IMG/VR virus record: IMGVR_UViG_3300033064_001374
Location: 1-45,023 of that record
Origin: a virus
DNA: 45,023 bases
Direction: 5' to 3' (one strand)
Under the pieces are notes generated by a model. That model was not told the origin of the DNA. It was given only the letters and a program-made list of their open reading frames with translations, and did not search any database. The stretch's first letter is position 1, and the number at the start of each line of letters is the position of its first letter. This document shows, piece by piece, positions 1 to 7,828 of the stretch. Made by a program: the position numbers and the translations under genes.

Positions 1-477
1 AAGACCTGAGCGGTCATAGCCGTAGATAACTGAAGATGCGGCCATGAGTGTGTCACGTGCCTGGCCATCTAGGTATAGAGCCATGTTACGACCAAGAAGA
101 CGTGAGGCTGAAGCCATTACGTCATCAAATGATGCGTTAAGTAGTAGCTCTGAAACAGCAATTGCGTAGCCATGCTCTGCAACTGTGATTGAGAACTGCT
201 GTGCTGTTAGTGCGTTAGTCTGCATACGCACGCCTTCAACGAGTGAACCCGCGAAGCCGAGGTTGTTGTAACGCATAAAGTTGATCTGTAGACCTGGTGC
301 AACTCCTAGTTCTGTCTTCTTAACAGCGAACTGTTCGAAGCGAAGAATAGGCATTGACTGGAAAAGAATTTCCTTTGACCAGATGGTCTGAATTGCTTGT
401 GTAAGCTGGCTGTTGGAGCCAGAGTACGCTGTTGGGGCCGCGGCTAAATTACCGGTACCCGTTACGGCTGATGCCAT
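1..477 (-). CDS. Major capsid protein, N-terminal part (gene runs off the left edge)
   Basis: The reverse strand reads openly from an ATG at 477 to the window edge, giving about 159 residues beginning MASAVTGTGNLAAAPTAYSG. Downstream come segments such as SKEILFQSMPILRFEQFA and GLQINFMRYNN, which resemble the N-terminal arm and start of the HK97-fold in major capsid proteins of the N4-gp56-like type (from memory). AAGGAG lies about ten bases before the ATG. Its position directly after the scaffold, portal and terminase genes is the standard head-gene order and is the strongest support. The C-terminal half is missing only because the window ends. Confidence 0.85.
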   Translation of the reverse strand, partial: MASAVTGTGNLAAAPTAYSGSNSQLTQAIQTIWSKEILFQSMPILRFEQFAVKKTELGVAPGLQINFMRYNNLGFAGSLVEGVRMQTNALTAQQFSITVAEHGYAIAVSELLLNASFDDVMASASRLLGRNMALYLDGQARDTLMAASSVIYGYDRSGL

Positions 478-525
478 GTCGGTTTTACTCCTTAGTTAGT
501 TTGTTTAATTTAATTAGGTAACTTC

Positions 526-1299
526 TTACCCGAAGATTCCCTTGCCTCGGTCAGATGCGGCTTTACCCAGCAACTTTCCTCGGTATTTTGCGTATTCGGT
601 AACCGACATTGCGGCAATCTGCTCCGCAGTAAACGAGTTTTGCTCCATATTAGTGTCCATCGGTCCGGATGGAGGCGCTGTTACGCGACTCCCAGTCATT
701 TCTTTACGGGCATTCTGCATTGCAGACTGCGCCGATTCCAAGATTCGTGAGCTACGCTCACGTAGTCCTGTAATACTTTGTTCGATCTCATCAGGAGTAC
801 TTCCTGAAATTAGATCTACGAGCTCTGGCATGATGTTATCACGCTCATCTTCTAAGCGGCGTGTGCGATACTCAGTGAGTTCCGCATATTGACGCTCACG
901 CTCAAGAAGAGTGAAAGCACGTTCGCGTTCTCCGCGTTCTACTTCCAACTTTTGAGCCCACTCTAATTCTTTTGCCTCAAGTAGCTGACGAACATCCATA
1001 TCCGCTTCAACCTTTTTCTTGGCTTCTGCTTCTACCTCTGCTGCACGAACTGCTGCTTCGGCAAGACGCTCTTCACGCTCTTTCTTGAGCACATTGAGTT
1101 CTTCTTTTAATGAATCTATCTGCGGATAGAGCTTTGATTTTTCTTGCTCACGTACACGCTGTAGATCAGTTTCGCTATAAGCCTTGTCTGTCAAGGCTTG
1201 CTCTCTTACTGGTGTTGCTGGTAAATCTTTAACTGGAACATCGGCTAGAAAGGCGGCCTGTGCTTCAGGTGAATCCACGATATTTGTTGTTTCTGACAT
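526..1299 (-). CDS. Capsid scaffold protein
   Basis: The 257-residue product is very rich in Glu, Lys, Arg and Ala, with a predicted long coiled coil from about residue 45 to 150 and again near 165-200. It has no membrane segment and no cysteine. Such proteins between portal and major capsid genes act as internal scaffolds that direct procapsid assembly and are then expelled or degraded. The C-terminus (TAEQIAAMSVTEYAKYRGKL) resembles the helical capsid-binding tail of scaffolds. AAGGAA precedes the ATG. No protease domain is visible in this protein. Function rests on composition and gene order rather than sequence identity. Confidence 0.8.
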   Translation of the reverse strand: MSETTNIVDSPEAQAAFLADVPVKDLPATPVREQALTDKAYSETDLQRVREQEKSKLYPQIDSLKEELNVLKKEREERLAEAAVRAAEVEAEAKKKVEADMDVRQLLEAKELEWAQKLEVERGERERAFTLLERERQYAELTEYRTRRLEDERDNIMPELVDLISGSTPDEIEQSITGLRERSSRILESAQSAMQNARKEMTGSRVTAPPSGPMDTNMEQNSFTAEQIAAMSVTEYAKYRGKLLGKAASDRGKGIFG

Positions 1300-1413
1300 G
1301 CTTTTATTCCTTAGGTTTAAGAGGTCGTTGTCCGATTTAGTGCCACGATGACCTGCGGATTATTAGGTGGTAATAGGCTTCCAAACTATTACTAGTTTGT
1401 CTGCCTAAACTTG

Positions 1414-3120
1414 TTATTCTGGCTTATCCGAATCTGGAGTCCTCTTTTGAGGAATCTTAGTTCCGTATGCCTCTGTAACAAGATCAACTTGAGTCTGCTG
1501 CAGTTCTTGCAGGACTCCTTCTTCTAGTGGGGAAATAACCCCAGGTTGTCCGGTAGGTCCAGGTCCAACTCCCTGTCCAGGATCTTGTCCTGGAGGTGTG
1601 GTTCCGTCTGGAAGTATTCCGGTTAAAGATGCAATAGAAGATGCAATTTGATTTCTAACTAGTTGGAGAGCTCCGTCGGCTTTAGCGTCAGCAATTAGCT
1701 CTGCACGGATCTCCTCAAGCTTTTCATCTGGGAACTCTTCGCCAAGTTGGCGCAAAGCTCCTTCACGACTCTCAAGACCCATATCCATCTTGCCCTTAAT
1801 TTCATTTAGAACAATGAGCTTATCTAATGGGAGTGGGGGTGGAAAATGTACTGTTGATTCAAACGTAGTTGGATCATTAAGATCTAATACTGGAAGTTGG
1901 AACTTCTTTATCGGGCCGTTCTTAGCTGGATCCCAAATAAATAGCTCTGGTTCTTTAAATGCAAGTGTGCGAAGAATAAGACTATTGATCTGTTGCATTC
2001 CCTCGCCGTATTGAATCATCTTCTGTTGATAACGATTCATCAATGGCTGGTACTGAATAGAAAGCGCAACACCTGAAGTATTAGAGATTGGCTGTACTTG
2101 TCCAAGAGCTGTTTCTGGAACACCAACCATTTCGTGCATAGCAGTCTTAATTACCTTTAGGTACTCCATGGCTCCTTGAAGGCCTTGTCCGCCACCTTCT
2201 AGGTTAAAGACTTGAGCGTCTTTTGGTAGCCCGCCCCAGACCTTCTTAGGTCCCTTTTCAAGGGAAGAGGCCTTAGCACCTGTAATAACTGTAACTGGTG
2301 CCGCATGGTAGTTAATGATGTCTGCAACATCTGTTGCTACTTCGTTATAGTTACGGTTTAGAACAATAATATCGTGGCAGTCTGACAAGCCCCAAGGGGA
2401 TCCAGAAACCAATACGTTTGCAATGTGAATGATTGGAACTATGCCAATAGGGTTTGGACGAGAGTCGATTAACTCATCATTAATATATTCTTCAATTCTG
2501 TCATCAGTCAGGATCTCTGTGTAGGTGTAGACCTGACGAGTACCTTCCATAGAAGTACCCCAGAAACGGTACTTAAGCTTAAAACGAATTAAACGTGAAC
2601 GATCATGTGGGTGGAACTCTGGGAAACAAAAAGAAGAGTTTAAAGGAAGTACACGTACACGCCCTGCGTGCATAGCGCCAATAGAGTCTTGATAAGCTTC
2701 TTCGTAAGCTACTTTGACGAAACAATCGCCAGATACTCCGCCTTGCTGTCCCATCTCCCACATAACAGAATGTTTATCATTATCTACTTCCCAGACTCTC
2801 TTTAACATATCTGGTACTACTGATTCTGTTTCTGCTGGGCTGCGGAAAGATGCTCCGCGACCAAATGTAAAGTTACATATGTAATCTGTAAACGCTCTAT
2901 AATAATTGTAAACCATTTGTGCTTCGCCTATTTCACGGCGATAAGACCAATGATGGCCAAGATACATTGCCCAGTTAAGCGAGTAACGATTTAATCTTGG
3001 ACCATGTACTTCAAATTCTTCATCAGCAAGTTCTACTAAACCAAGAGGAGAAATAGAGATTGTTAAGTCGGAAGACGCAGCTCTATAACTGGGAGGTGAA
3101 AAATCAATGCCACCGGCCAT
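1414..3120 (-). CDS. Portal protein
   Basis: The 568-residue product forms the dodecameric ring at the DNA-entry vertex in tailed phages. Residues about 40-130 hold an aromatic-rich block (NWAMYLGHHWSYRREIGEAQ) of the kind at the portal N-terminal wing. The segment near residues 250-345 has the helical, Gly-rich character of the clip/stem, including a QPISNTSGVALSIQY stretch frequent in portal proteins. The C-terminal about 60 residues are Pro/Gly rich and probably flexible. It lies between the terminase and scaffold genes, in the same direction, with a GGGGAG ribosome site. Length is in the normal range of 450-600. Confidence 0.88.
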   Translation of the reverse strand: MAGGIDFSPPSYRAASSDLTISISPLGLVELADEEFEVHGPRLNRYSLNWAMYLGHHWSYRREIGEAQMVYNYYRAFTDYICNFTFGRGASFRSPAETESVVPDMLKRVWEVDNDKHSVMWEMGQQGGVSGDCFVKVAYEEAYQDSIGAMHAGRVRVLPLNSSFCFPEFHPHDRSRLIRFKLKYRFWGTSMEGTRQVYTYTEILTDDRIEEYINDELIDSRPNPIGIVPIIHIANVLVSGSPWGLSDCHDIIVLNRNYNEVATDVADIINYHAAPVTVITGAKASSLEKGPKKVWGGLPKDAQVFNLEGGGQGLQGAMEYLKVIKTAMHEMVGVPETALGQVQPISNTSGVALSIQYQPLMNRYQQKMIQYGEGMQQINSLILRTLAFKEPELFIWDPAKNGPIKKFQLPVLDLNDPTTFESTVHFPPPLPLDKLIVLNEIKGKMDMGLESREGALRQLGEEFPDEKLEEIRAELIADAKADGALQLVRNQIASSIASLTGILPDGTTPPGQDPGQGVGPGPTGQPGVISPLEEGVLQELQQTQVDLVTEAYGTKIPQKRTPDSDKPE

Positions 3121-3195
3121 TACTCACAACTCCCCATCTTAATTTTTTAAACCCCTTTGTTTTCTTCTCTAACTCTTACTTAGAATATATCTAAG

Positions 3196-3236
3196 TAAAA
3201 ACTTCCAACCCCGGAGAAGGGGTGCGGGGTTGGAAG
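3196..3236 (-). terminator. Rho-independent terminator after the small gene upstream of portal
   Basis: A perfect 12-bp stem (CTTCCAACCCCG with its complement, 3202-3213 and 3225-3236) encloses an 11-base loop. Read on the minus strand the stem is followed by a T tract (the A run at 3197-3201). It separates the packaging genes from portal-scaffold-capsid and so may set lower or separate expression of the two parts. Confidence 0.8.
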
Positions 3237-3255
3237 CTTCTACAGTCTACTATAT

Positions 3256-3663
3256 TTAATCTGCTACTTGAGCAGGGTTCATACGTTGCTGGCGTCCACC
3301 TGAGCGGATTACCTCTTCAATAACAACCTGTGAATGATCACCGAAGTTACCTTGGGAAAACTCTGCGTTATAGGCTGGAGCCTCTGGCCATGCGGCTGAA
3401 CCGACATGTGCACGTTGTTTCATTGTTTCTTCTGGATACTTTTCAAACACGTTAACATTGTGGTTTGGACGACCCGCTGGGGTGTCATATCCTTGATCTA
3501 GTCCCAATTGAAAATCTTGTGGGACATCTGTGTCAGTTGCAATACCTTCTTCAAAGCGAAGTGGTCCGCGTTGTCCTGGTACTGATCCTGCCATCTTGCG
3601 TTCGTATGTTGCGCCAACCTTCTCAGGGAACTGAGGTGTTGGAGCAATGTTATCTACTGCCAT
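3256..3663 (-). CDS. Hypothetical protein between terminase and portal
   Basis: A 135-residue, Pro/Gln/Asn-rich product with no cysteine, membrane segment or recognisable domain. Its extended, low-hydrophobicity sequence resembles the small, probably disordered proteins found elsewhere in this window (for example near 34 kb). It begins MAVDNIAPTP after an AGGAGT site and is followed by a strong terminator. A minor virion role is possible from position, but nothing in the sequence proves it. Confidence 0.65.
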   Translation of the reverse strand: MAVDNIAPTPQFPEKVGATYERKMAGSVPGQRGPLRFEEGIATDTDVPQDFQLGLDQGYDTPAGRPNHNVNVFEKYPEETMKQRAHVGSAAWPEAPAYNAEFSQGNFGDHSQVVIEEVIRSGGRQQRMNPAQVAD

Positions 3664-3691
3664 GTTTACTCCTTATGCATAGGGATTGAGG

Positions 3692-3721
3692 GTCCTCAGG
3701 TATAAGTCTCTACCTTAGGAC
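3692..3721 (-). promoter_or_regulatory. Hairpin in the leader between terminase and the next gene
   Basis: GTCCT-CA-GGTA pairs with TACC-TT-AGGAC around an eight-base loop. On the minus strand it lies about 30 bases upstream of the ATG at 3663 and lacks a downstream T tract; on the plus strand it does have one. It could be an RNA-processing or attenuation structure. Weak call. Confidence 0.3.
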
Positions 3722-3739
3722 TGCTTTTTAAATGCTAAA

Positions 3740-5335
3740 TTAAGAAAAAAATGGGGAGGCACTTACTTCTACTGTAGGCATCACCATATCCTGGGTCATG
3801 GCACAAGCTATGGCTAGAGAGTCCACAAAGTCGTCGTGGGCGTGGGCTTCATCAGGAGCAGCCACTAAAAAGTTTGGCCCCTTGTACTGGACTTCTGCAT
3901 CAGTCATTTGTTGATAAAATTTCTTCCAAAGACGTAAACGACGAGTTTTTGCGTGAGCAGGCCAAGAAACCATCTGACGTTGGATTAGTGCTTGTAGGTG
4001 CTTCCATCTCTTAGATTGTTCCGAAGGACTTGATGTAATAGGGACTACTTCAGCTCTAGGCATGAGAACTTTCAAACGCCCAGCTACAGCATCTCCAACA
4101 CCGTTAGAGTCCACGCCGATTGCTAAAACGTCGTAGTTACCCAAGAAGTTAACAATCTGGAAATATTGCTCTTCCCAGTCATCTCCTTGAATTTCTAGCC
4201 AATTAAGAACACGATGGTCATAATAACCAAATTCATCAGGCCGATCCCAATCAACCCAAACAACAGTAACAACTGTAGAGTCCATCTTTCTTGCGGGGTC
4301 AATTCCAACCACAACTGGGGAACGGTGCCAACTCTTAACAAGTTCTTGAGACGTGTCTCCAAGCTCGTCCATAATCGTTGAGGTAAGAAACATACCCCTC
4401 TCCAAAAGCCACTTACAGTTGTACGACATCTGAAACTCATCTGAATCCTCTCCAACACGTAGCATCTCCTTTTTAATAAACTTTTCGTAGTTATCGTTAA
4501 ACTTTGCAACATCCCGCCAATCCCATTGGAAATGGTTTTGTTTGGCTGAACGTCCTGTTTGCCTACGCTTGTTTAATTGAATAGCCCTGTAAAAGTTATT
4601 CTTTGAAGTTGTAGGGGTACCGGTTTTAACAATAGTAGCGTTGTAGTAAGCACCCATTGGAGAAATTGACTTAGATACAACAAAGTCGTCTGCTTCTTGA
4701 CACTCATCAATAATAATTAAGTGGAAAGACTTAGACTCAATCTTTGCACGAGGGTTAGCTGTCATCATCATAAGCGTAGAGCCTGAGTTCTTTAACTTGA
4801 TGTTACGCACAACTCCAGGAGTTTTTGTAGCCATATCGTCGATCTCAGGATCTCCAAGAACTTCTAAGGCTCTTTCACTTGTAAGACGAGAAACAGTTCT
4901 ACCGTACAAGGTTTCTACCTGTGATTGGATGGGAGCAAACATACCTACCCAGATACCGTCTCCAAACTTACCTAGAAGTTCAGGGTACATCTTTGCAAGG
5001 CGTGGAAGGATAACCATCAGTGTTGCAACGGTATTAGCAATAGTCTCTGACTTACCTGACTGACGAGAGGCAAGTGCGGTTACTTCTTCACCGTCGTTAA
5101 TAATAACGGATTCAATAATTCGTCTAGCAAGAGGTTCCTGATAAGCGTGTAGCTTATGGCCCACTAGCATTTCCATAAAGGTCATGATCTTATTTATTAA
5201 GGCTTTTACAAACTCTTTAGATAGCTCGTCTAACTCATCCGGATCTTCTTCAGGCAGGTCGTCTTCTTCTAAACTTAATTCTTCATGGGGGTCTATTTCT
5301 TCAAATTGATCTTCGTCGTACTCAAAATCATCCAT
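3740..5335 (-). CDS. terL: Terminase large subunit
   Basis: The 531-residue packaging motor has both expected domains. ATPase: Walker A SRQSGKS at residues 90-96, Walker B LIIIDE at 206-211, and a coupling motif around GTPTTSK (239-245). Nuclease (RNase H fold): first Asp in VVVGIDPARK near 346, second in IGVDSNGVGDA near 409, and a C-terminal HDDFVDSLA near 500-508. It translocates DNA into the procapsid through the portal and cuts concatemers. The first 40 residues are strongly acidic. Its start overlaps the upstream gene by eight bases, indicating coupled translation. No obvious small terminase subunit is seen; one of the small upstream genes could fill that role. Confidence 0.95.
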   Translation of the reverse strand: MDDFEYDEDQFEEIDPHEELSLEEDDLPEEDPDELDELSKEFVKALINKIMTFMEMLVGHKLHAYQEPLARRIIESVIINDGEEVTALASRQSGKSETIANTVATLMVILPRLAKMYPELLGKFGDGIWVGMFAPIQSQVETLYGRTVSRLTSERALEVLGDPEIDDMATKTPGVVRNIKLKNSGSTLMMMTANPRAKIESKSFHLIIIDECQEADDFVVSKSISPMGAYYNATIVKTGTPTTSKNNFYRAIQLNKRRQTGRSAKQNHFQWDWRDVAKFNDNYEKFIKKEMLRVGEDSDEFQMSYNCKWLLERGMFLTSTIMDELGDTSQELVKSWHRSPVVVGIDPARKMDSTVVTVVWVDWDRPDEFGYYDHRVLNWLEIQGDDWEEQYFQIVNFLGNYDVLAIGVDSNGVGDAVAGRLKVLMPRAEVVPITSSPSEQSKRWKHLQALIQRQMVSWPAHAKTRRLRLWKKFYQQMTDAEVQYKGPNFLVAAPDEAHAHDDFVDSLAIACAMTQDMVMPTVEVSASPFFS

Positions 5336-5573
5336 TAGAGTGTCGCTTTACCAAAGACTCCAGAATAACGTGCAAAGCTTCTGCACCTATGCGGGCCTCT
5401 TCTAAAGAGGCAAGGTCTCTAGTTTTTTGCCAAGTAGAAAGATTACGACCAATTGTGTATAAGGCGTTTTCTGTCCAGGGCATTAAGTCTGATGTAGGTA
5501 GCGTCTCAACTCTTTTTTCTATACGAGACTTTTCCCTCTGTACCTTTTCTTTACGAAAATTAATGCTGATCAT
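5328..5573 (-). CDS. Small helical protein upstream of terminase (candidate small terminase role)
   Basis: I prefer the ATG at 5573, giving 81 residues (MISINFRKEK...), because TTGGAG sits seven bases upstream; a TTG at 5594 would add seven residues. The sequence is charged and predicted helical, with residues 10-25 very rich in Lys/Arg/Glu. It overlaps the terminase start by eight bases and the upstream gene by 14. Position next to the large terminase makes a DNA-recognition (small terminase) role conceivable, but no helix-turn-helix is evident. Confidence 0.6.
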   Translation of the reverse strand: MISINFRKEKVQREKSRIEKRVETLPTSDLMPWTENALYTIGRNLSTWQKTRDLASLEEARIGAEALHVILESLVKRHSNG

Positions 5574-5853
5574 CTTGTGCTCCAAATCTAACAAAGTCCC
5601 AGTTTATTTCTTCGTCTGGGAGATATCTACCCCGAATAGCATTGGTTAGTGCCTGGCTCTCATCATACGATGAATTCCACCGACCCACAACTAAAGCCAG
5701 TCTAGTGAACGGTAGTCGTATTGAAACTCCAACTCCACCCCTAAACGGTAAGGCTATTTCTTGAGTCTCAGCTCTTTCCCACAAAATTGGTGGCTTTACC
5801 GGATATACCAGTGTATGCCAATAAAGAGATCCAACAGTTCTTGGATTTGCCAA
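5560..5853 (-). CDS. Hypothetical protein, TTG start
   Basis: This 97-residue product starts at TTG 5853, eight bases after GAGGT; no ATG lies nearby. The sequence has alternating hydrophobic segments (GVGVSIRLPFTRLALVVGRW) suggesting a beta-rich fold and several Trp residues. It begins two bases after the stop of the preceding gene and overlaps the next by 14 bases, so it belongs to the terminase operon. No family recognised. Confidence 0.6.
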   Translation of the reverse strand: MANPRTVGSLYWHTLVYPVKPPILWERAETQEIALPFRGGVGVSIRLPFTRLALVVGRWNSSYDESQALTNAIRGRYLPDEEINWDFVRFGAQDDQH

Positions 5854-5855
5854 TC

Positions 5856-6116
5856 TTATACCTCACAGTCGTGTCCCATAACTTCTACTTCTCGTAGAGG
5901 TTCTAAACAAATTTTACACCGGTACCATCTTTGTACAGTAAAACTATTTTGAGCTGTTCCGCCAACAGGAACCTCTACACCACCATCAGGCTGTGGTTGA
6001 TAGTCTGAGATTACCTCAGGAGAATCAAACAGCTCGGGTGGGAATGGTCCCTTAGGCGAATGCGCAGTCTCAGGTACGGGATGCCCTTGTCTCGTAACTA
6101 TGCGCTCAATGCGCAT
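5856..6116 (-). CDS. Small protein with C-terminal Cys motif
   Basis: The 86-residue product has a Pro-rich N-terminal half and ends with WYRCKICLEPLREVEVMG followed by HDC. That CxxC plus H/C pattern in about 20 residues suggests a single zinc site. The ATG overlaps the stop of the preceding 50-codon gene by one base (TAATG), a sign of translational coupling. Function unknown. Confidence 0.6.
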   Translation of the reverse strand: MRIERIVTRQGHPVPETAHSPKGPFPPELFDSPEVISDYQPQPDGGVEVPVGGTAQNSFTVQRWYRCKICLEPLREVEVMGHDCEV

Positions 6117-6268
6117 TATTCTGCAGGCGCTTCAGTTGTCTTCTTTGTAGTTTTCTTTGCTTCTTCTACTACAGGCTCTACAACAGGTGTTTCTACTACA
6201 GGTGTCTCTACTACTACTGCTGGAGCTACAGATTCTTCTGTATTCCATGGTTTTGACCAAGTTGTCAT
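6116..6268 (-). CDS. Short Val/Glu/Thr-rich repeat protein, first gene of the packaging operon
   Basis: A 50-codon frame starts at ATG 6268 after AGAGG and ends in a TAATG overlap with the next gene. The product (MTTWSKPWNTEE at the start) carries repeated VVETP and VVEP units, then a Lys/Thr-rich tail (KKTTKKTTEAPAE). It looks disordered. As the first gene on the minus strand after the divergent region it should follow a promoter in 6270-6340, but I see no clear sigma-70 boxes. Function unknown. Confidence 0.6.
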   Translation of the reverse strand: MTTWSKPWNTEESVAPAVVVETPVVETPVVEPVVEEAKKTTKKTTEAPAE

Positions 6269-6299
6269 GTAATTTTCCTCTCGTTAGACAAAAAGATAT

Positions 6300-6480
6300 T
6301 CTACATGGGTTTCTTGGTTGCTGACCCCCTGTAGTTACTGCTACGGTATATCCATGGTTCAGGCATCTGGGCCATCACTAACTACGTAACAAAAGGGTTG
6401 CAGTACGAATCCGGCAGACATAGGCCGGGTTGCTTTATGCGGGTGACAGTCGCATAGGGTAAGAACTGGCCTTCTAGCCT
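6300..6480 (+). promoter_or_regulatory. Structured leader of the exported lysozyme-like gene
   Basis: About 180 bases before the GTG start hold no gene but several short hairpins: CTACA/TGTAG enclosing GGG/CCC (6301-6335), CCGGC with GCCGG (6411-6428) and ATGCG with CGCAT (6437-6455). The string GAATCCGGCAG at 6408-6418 resembles part of the conserved core of c-di-AMP (ydaO) riboswitches, which in Actinobacteria precede cell-wall hydrolase genes, but other conserved parts are not convincingly present. The promoter must lie in or before this leader. I treat it as an unassigned structured RNA. Confidence 0.4.
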
Positions 6481-6490
6481 AGGAGATAGT

Positions 6491-7033
6491 GTGAATAAAG
6501 ATGCAACTTCTCAAATTGCAATTATGGTGGCCTATTTAATGTTGATCTGTGGTATCCCCGCAGCTATGGCTACCGAACACATAAGTAAAGAAACCCCAAC
6601 ACAAACTATAGTAGAGGTCGTAGATCCACTCGACAGATACCGTGGGGCAACAGATCTGACTAATAGCGAGTTGAAAGACCTGCTATCCCTAGTTGGATTC
6701 AAAGGCAACAACCTAAAAGTAGCTTGGTCAGTAGTTATGAAAGAGTCCAGGGGTAACCCAGACTCACATAACAAGACTTCAGCCACAGGGGACAACTCTT
6801 ATGGACTATTTCAGATCAATATGTTTGGCGATCTGGCAGAAAGCCGTAGAGAGAAGTTCGGTATCAAAACCGACGTGGAACTATTAGACCCGGTAATAAA
6901 CGCTCAAGCAGCGTTCTACATGACTGGTAGGGGAACAAATTGGAGTTCTTGGGGTTACGGCCCTGAAGCTTACGATGGGGACCCTGAAGAACCAGGTATT
7001 ACTAAATGGTTTGATGATTTCACTAAAAATTAA
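6491..7033 (+). CDS. Exported lysozyme / lytic-transglycosylase-like protein
   Basis: The 180-residue product starts at GTG 6491 behind AGGAG. Residues 1-28 form a signal peptide (hydrophobic IAIMVAYLMLICGIP, cleavage likely after AMA). The mature part holds a lysozyme-like fold: VVMKESRGNPDS with probable catalytic Glu85, then YGLFQIN at 104-110 and GTNWSSWG near 152, the usual SLT/goose-lysozyme landmarks. It would cleave peptidoglycan glycan strands outside the membrane. It stands alone on the plus strand between two minus-strand blocks, far from the CHAP endolysin, with its own leader and terminator, so it is regulated independently. It could act in lysis, in release, or in host wall modification. 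Confidence 0.75.
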   Translation: MNKDATSQIAIMVAYLMLICGIPAAMATEHISKETPTQTIVEVVDPLDRYRGATDLTNSELKDLLSLVGFKGNNLKVAWSVVMKESRGNPDSHNKTSATGDNSYGLFQINMFGDLAESRREKFGIKTDVELLDPVINAQAAFYMTGRGTNWSSWGYGPEAYDGDPEEPGITKWFDDFTKN

Positions 7034-7041
7034 ATAATAGT

Positions 7042-7066
7042 AAAGGCCCGGGAGACCGGGCCTTTT
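7042..7066. terminator. Bidirectional rho-independent terminator
   Basis: AAAGGCCCGG pairs with CCGGGCCTTT around a GAGA loop (stem 7042-7051 and 7056-7065). T-rich sequence follows on the plus side and A-rich sequence precedes it, so it can stop transcription of the plus-strand hydrolase gene and of the converging minus-strand HNH gene. Confidence 0.85.
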
Positions 7067-7070
7067 CTAT

Positions 7071-7361
7071 TTACTTTTCGTTTTCTTTCTTACCAGCTCT
7101 TCGTTTATTCTCTTTTGCGGTGTTCTTACCATGCTTCAATGCCCTTAGGTTTCCCTTAGAGTCATTGCTGTGGTTGTTGTCCTTGTGGTCAACATCCGTT
7201 CCTCTAGGTAGTTTTCCGTTTTTAGATTCGTAATCGGCACGAGCCTTGTTTTTCGATGTTGTAACCCACTTACCGTTTACTTTTTTCTTGTAAACGTAGA
7301 TAGGGCGACCTCCATTCGCTTTGGAACCTTTGTAGGGACCAAACTTCTTTTCTTCAGCCAT
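7071..7361 (-). CDS. HNH endonuclease
   Basis: The ATG at 7361 is chosen because GGGAGA lies six bases upstream; an upstream in-frame ATG at 7382 has no such site. The 96-residue basic protein carries an HNH core in its second half, VDHKDNNHSNDSKGNLRAL, with the DH pair, the central Asn residues and the NLR signature, then a Lys-rich tail. Such small free-standing HNH proteins are homing-type nucleases or assist DNA packaging. Here it is the last gene of a structural block and not next to the terminase, so either is possible. Its start overlaps the previous gene by eight bases. Confidence 0.82.
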   Translation of the reverse strand: MAEEKKFGPYKGSKANGGRPIYVYKKKVNGKWVTTSKNKARADYESKNGKLPRGTDVDHKDNNHSNDSKGNLRALKHGKNTAKENKRRAGKKENEK

Positions 7362-7644
7362 TACTATCTCCCTTGCACGCACATGATGCGTTTAACTTAC
7401 CACAAGGACCGCAGGTAAAACGTTCGTGTGATTCTAAAGAACCTTGAGATTCCAAGGTATTTTCGTAGCTATGTACTTCTTTATAACTCTTGAGCTTAAC
7501 TCCATAAGTAGAGGAAGCGTTGACAACTTGAGGGTCATTCCAAGGACGTGCAGCTTTAGAGGTGCGATCTGTTACAGACATGCGTACAACGCCTCCCTGA
7601 CCGTCTCTGGAGCCGAAATGTAGGTCTTTCTTTGAACGTCCCAT
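7354..7644 (-). CDS. Small protein with C-terminal Cys cluster
   Basis: The 96-residue product is polar and mostly unstructured-looking, ending in CGPCGKLNASCAC, four cysteines spaced as in a zinc knuckle. It abuts the 60-codon gene upstream (shared base at 7644) and overlaps the HNH gene by eight bases. No family recognised. Confidence 0.6.
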   Translation of the reverse strand: MGRSKKDLHFGSRDGQGGVVRMSVTDRTSKAARPWNDPQVVNASSTYGVKLKSYKEVHSYENTLESQGSLESHERFTCGPCGKLNASCACKGDSNG

Positions 7645-7826
7645 TAGTTTGATGACTCCCCGCTAGCGCCTCGTCCAGGCTTCTTATAGAGGTCAAACTT
7701 AGGTGCGTCAGGTTGGGCGTACGGCAAGCCAGTTAAGTACTCGGCTGCCTCTCGTGCGTTGTGGCGCAGAGACTTATAACCATTAAACTTCTCAGGTTCA
7801 GGTGGGAAACTGGTTACTCTAGGCAT
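7644..7826 (-). CDS. Hypothetical 60-residue protein
   Basis: A short polar product (MPRVTSFPPEPEKFNGYKSL at the start) with Pro, Gly and Lys-rich ends and a short central helix. It starts two bases after the stop of the long 671-codon gene and runs into the next gene by one base, so it is an internal member of the operon. Function unknown. Confidence 0.55.
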   Translation of the reverse strand: MPRVTSFPPEPEKFNGYKSLRHNAREAAEYLTGLPYAQPDAPKFDLYKKPGRGASGESSN

Positions 7827-7828
7827 GA

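Noticed and set aside
542-892. 116-codon plus-strand frame opposite the scaffold gene
   Set aside because: It is antisense to a coiled-coil gene with good start signals and shows no independent features.
6395-6435. Possible tRNA 3' half (GGGTT...AATCC arm) in the hydrolase leader
   Set aside because: The loop is not TTCRANY, the acceptor stem has no partner, and no anticodon arm can be drawn.
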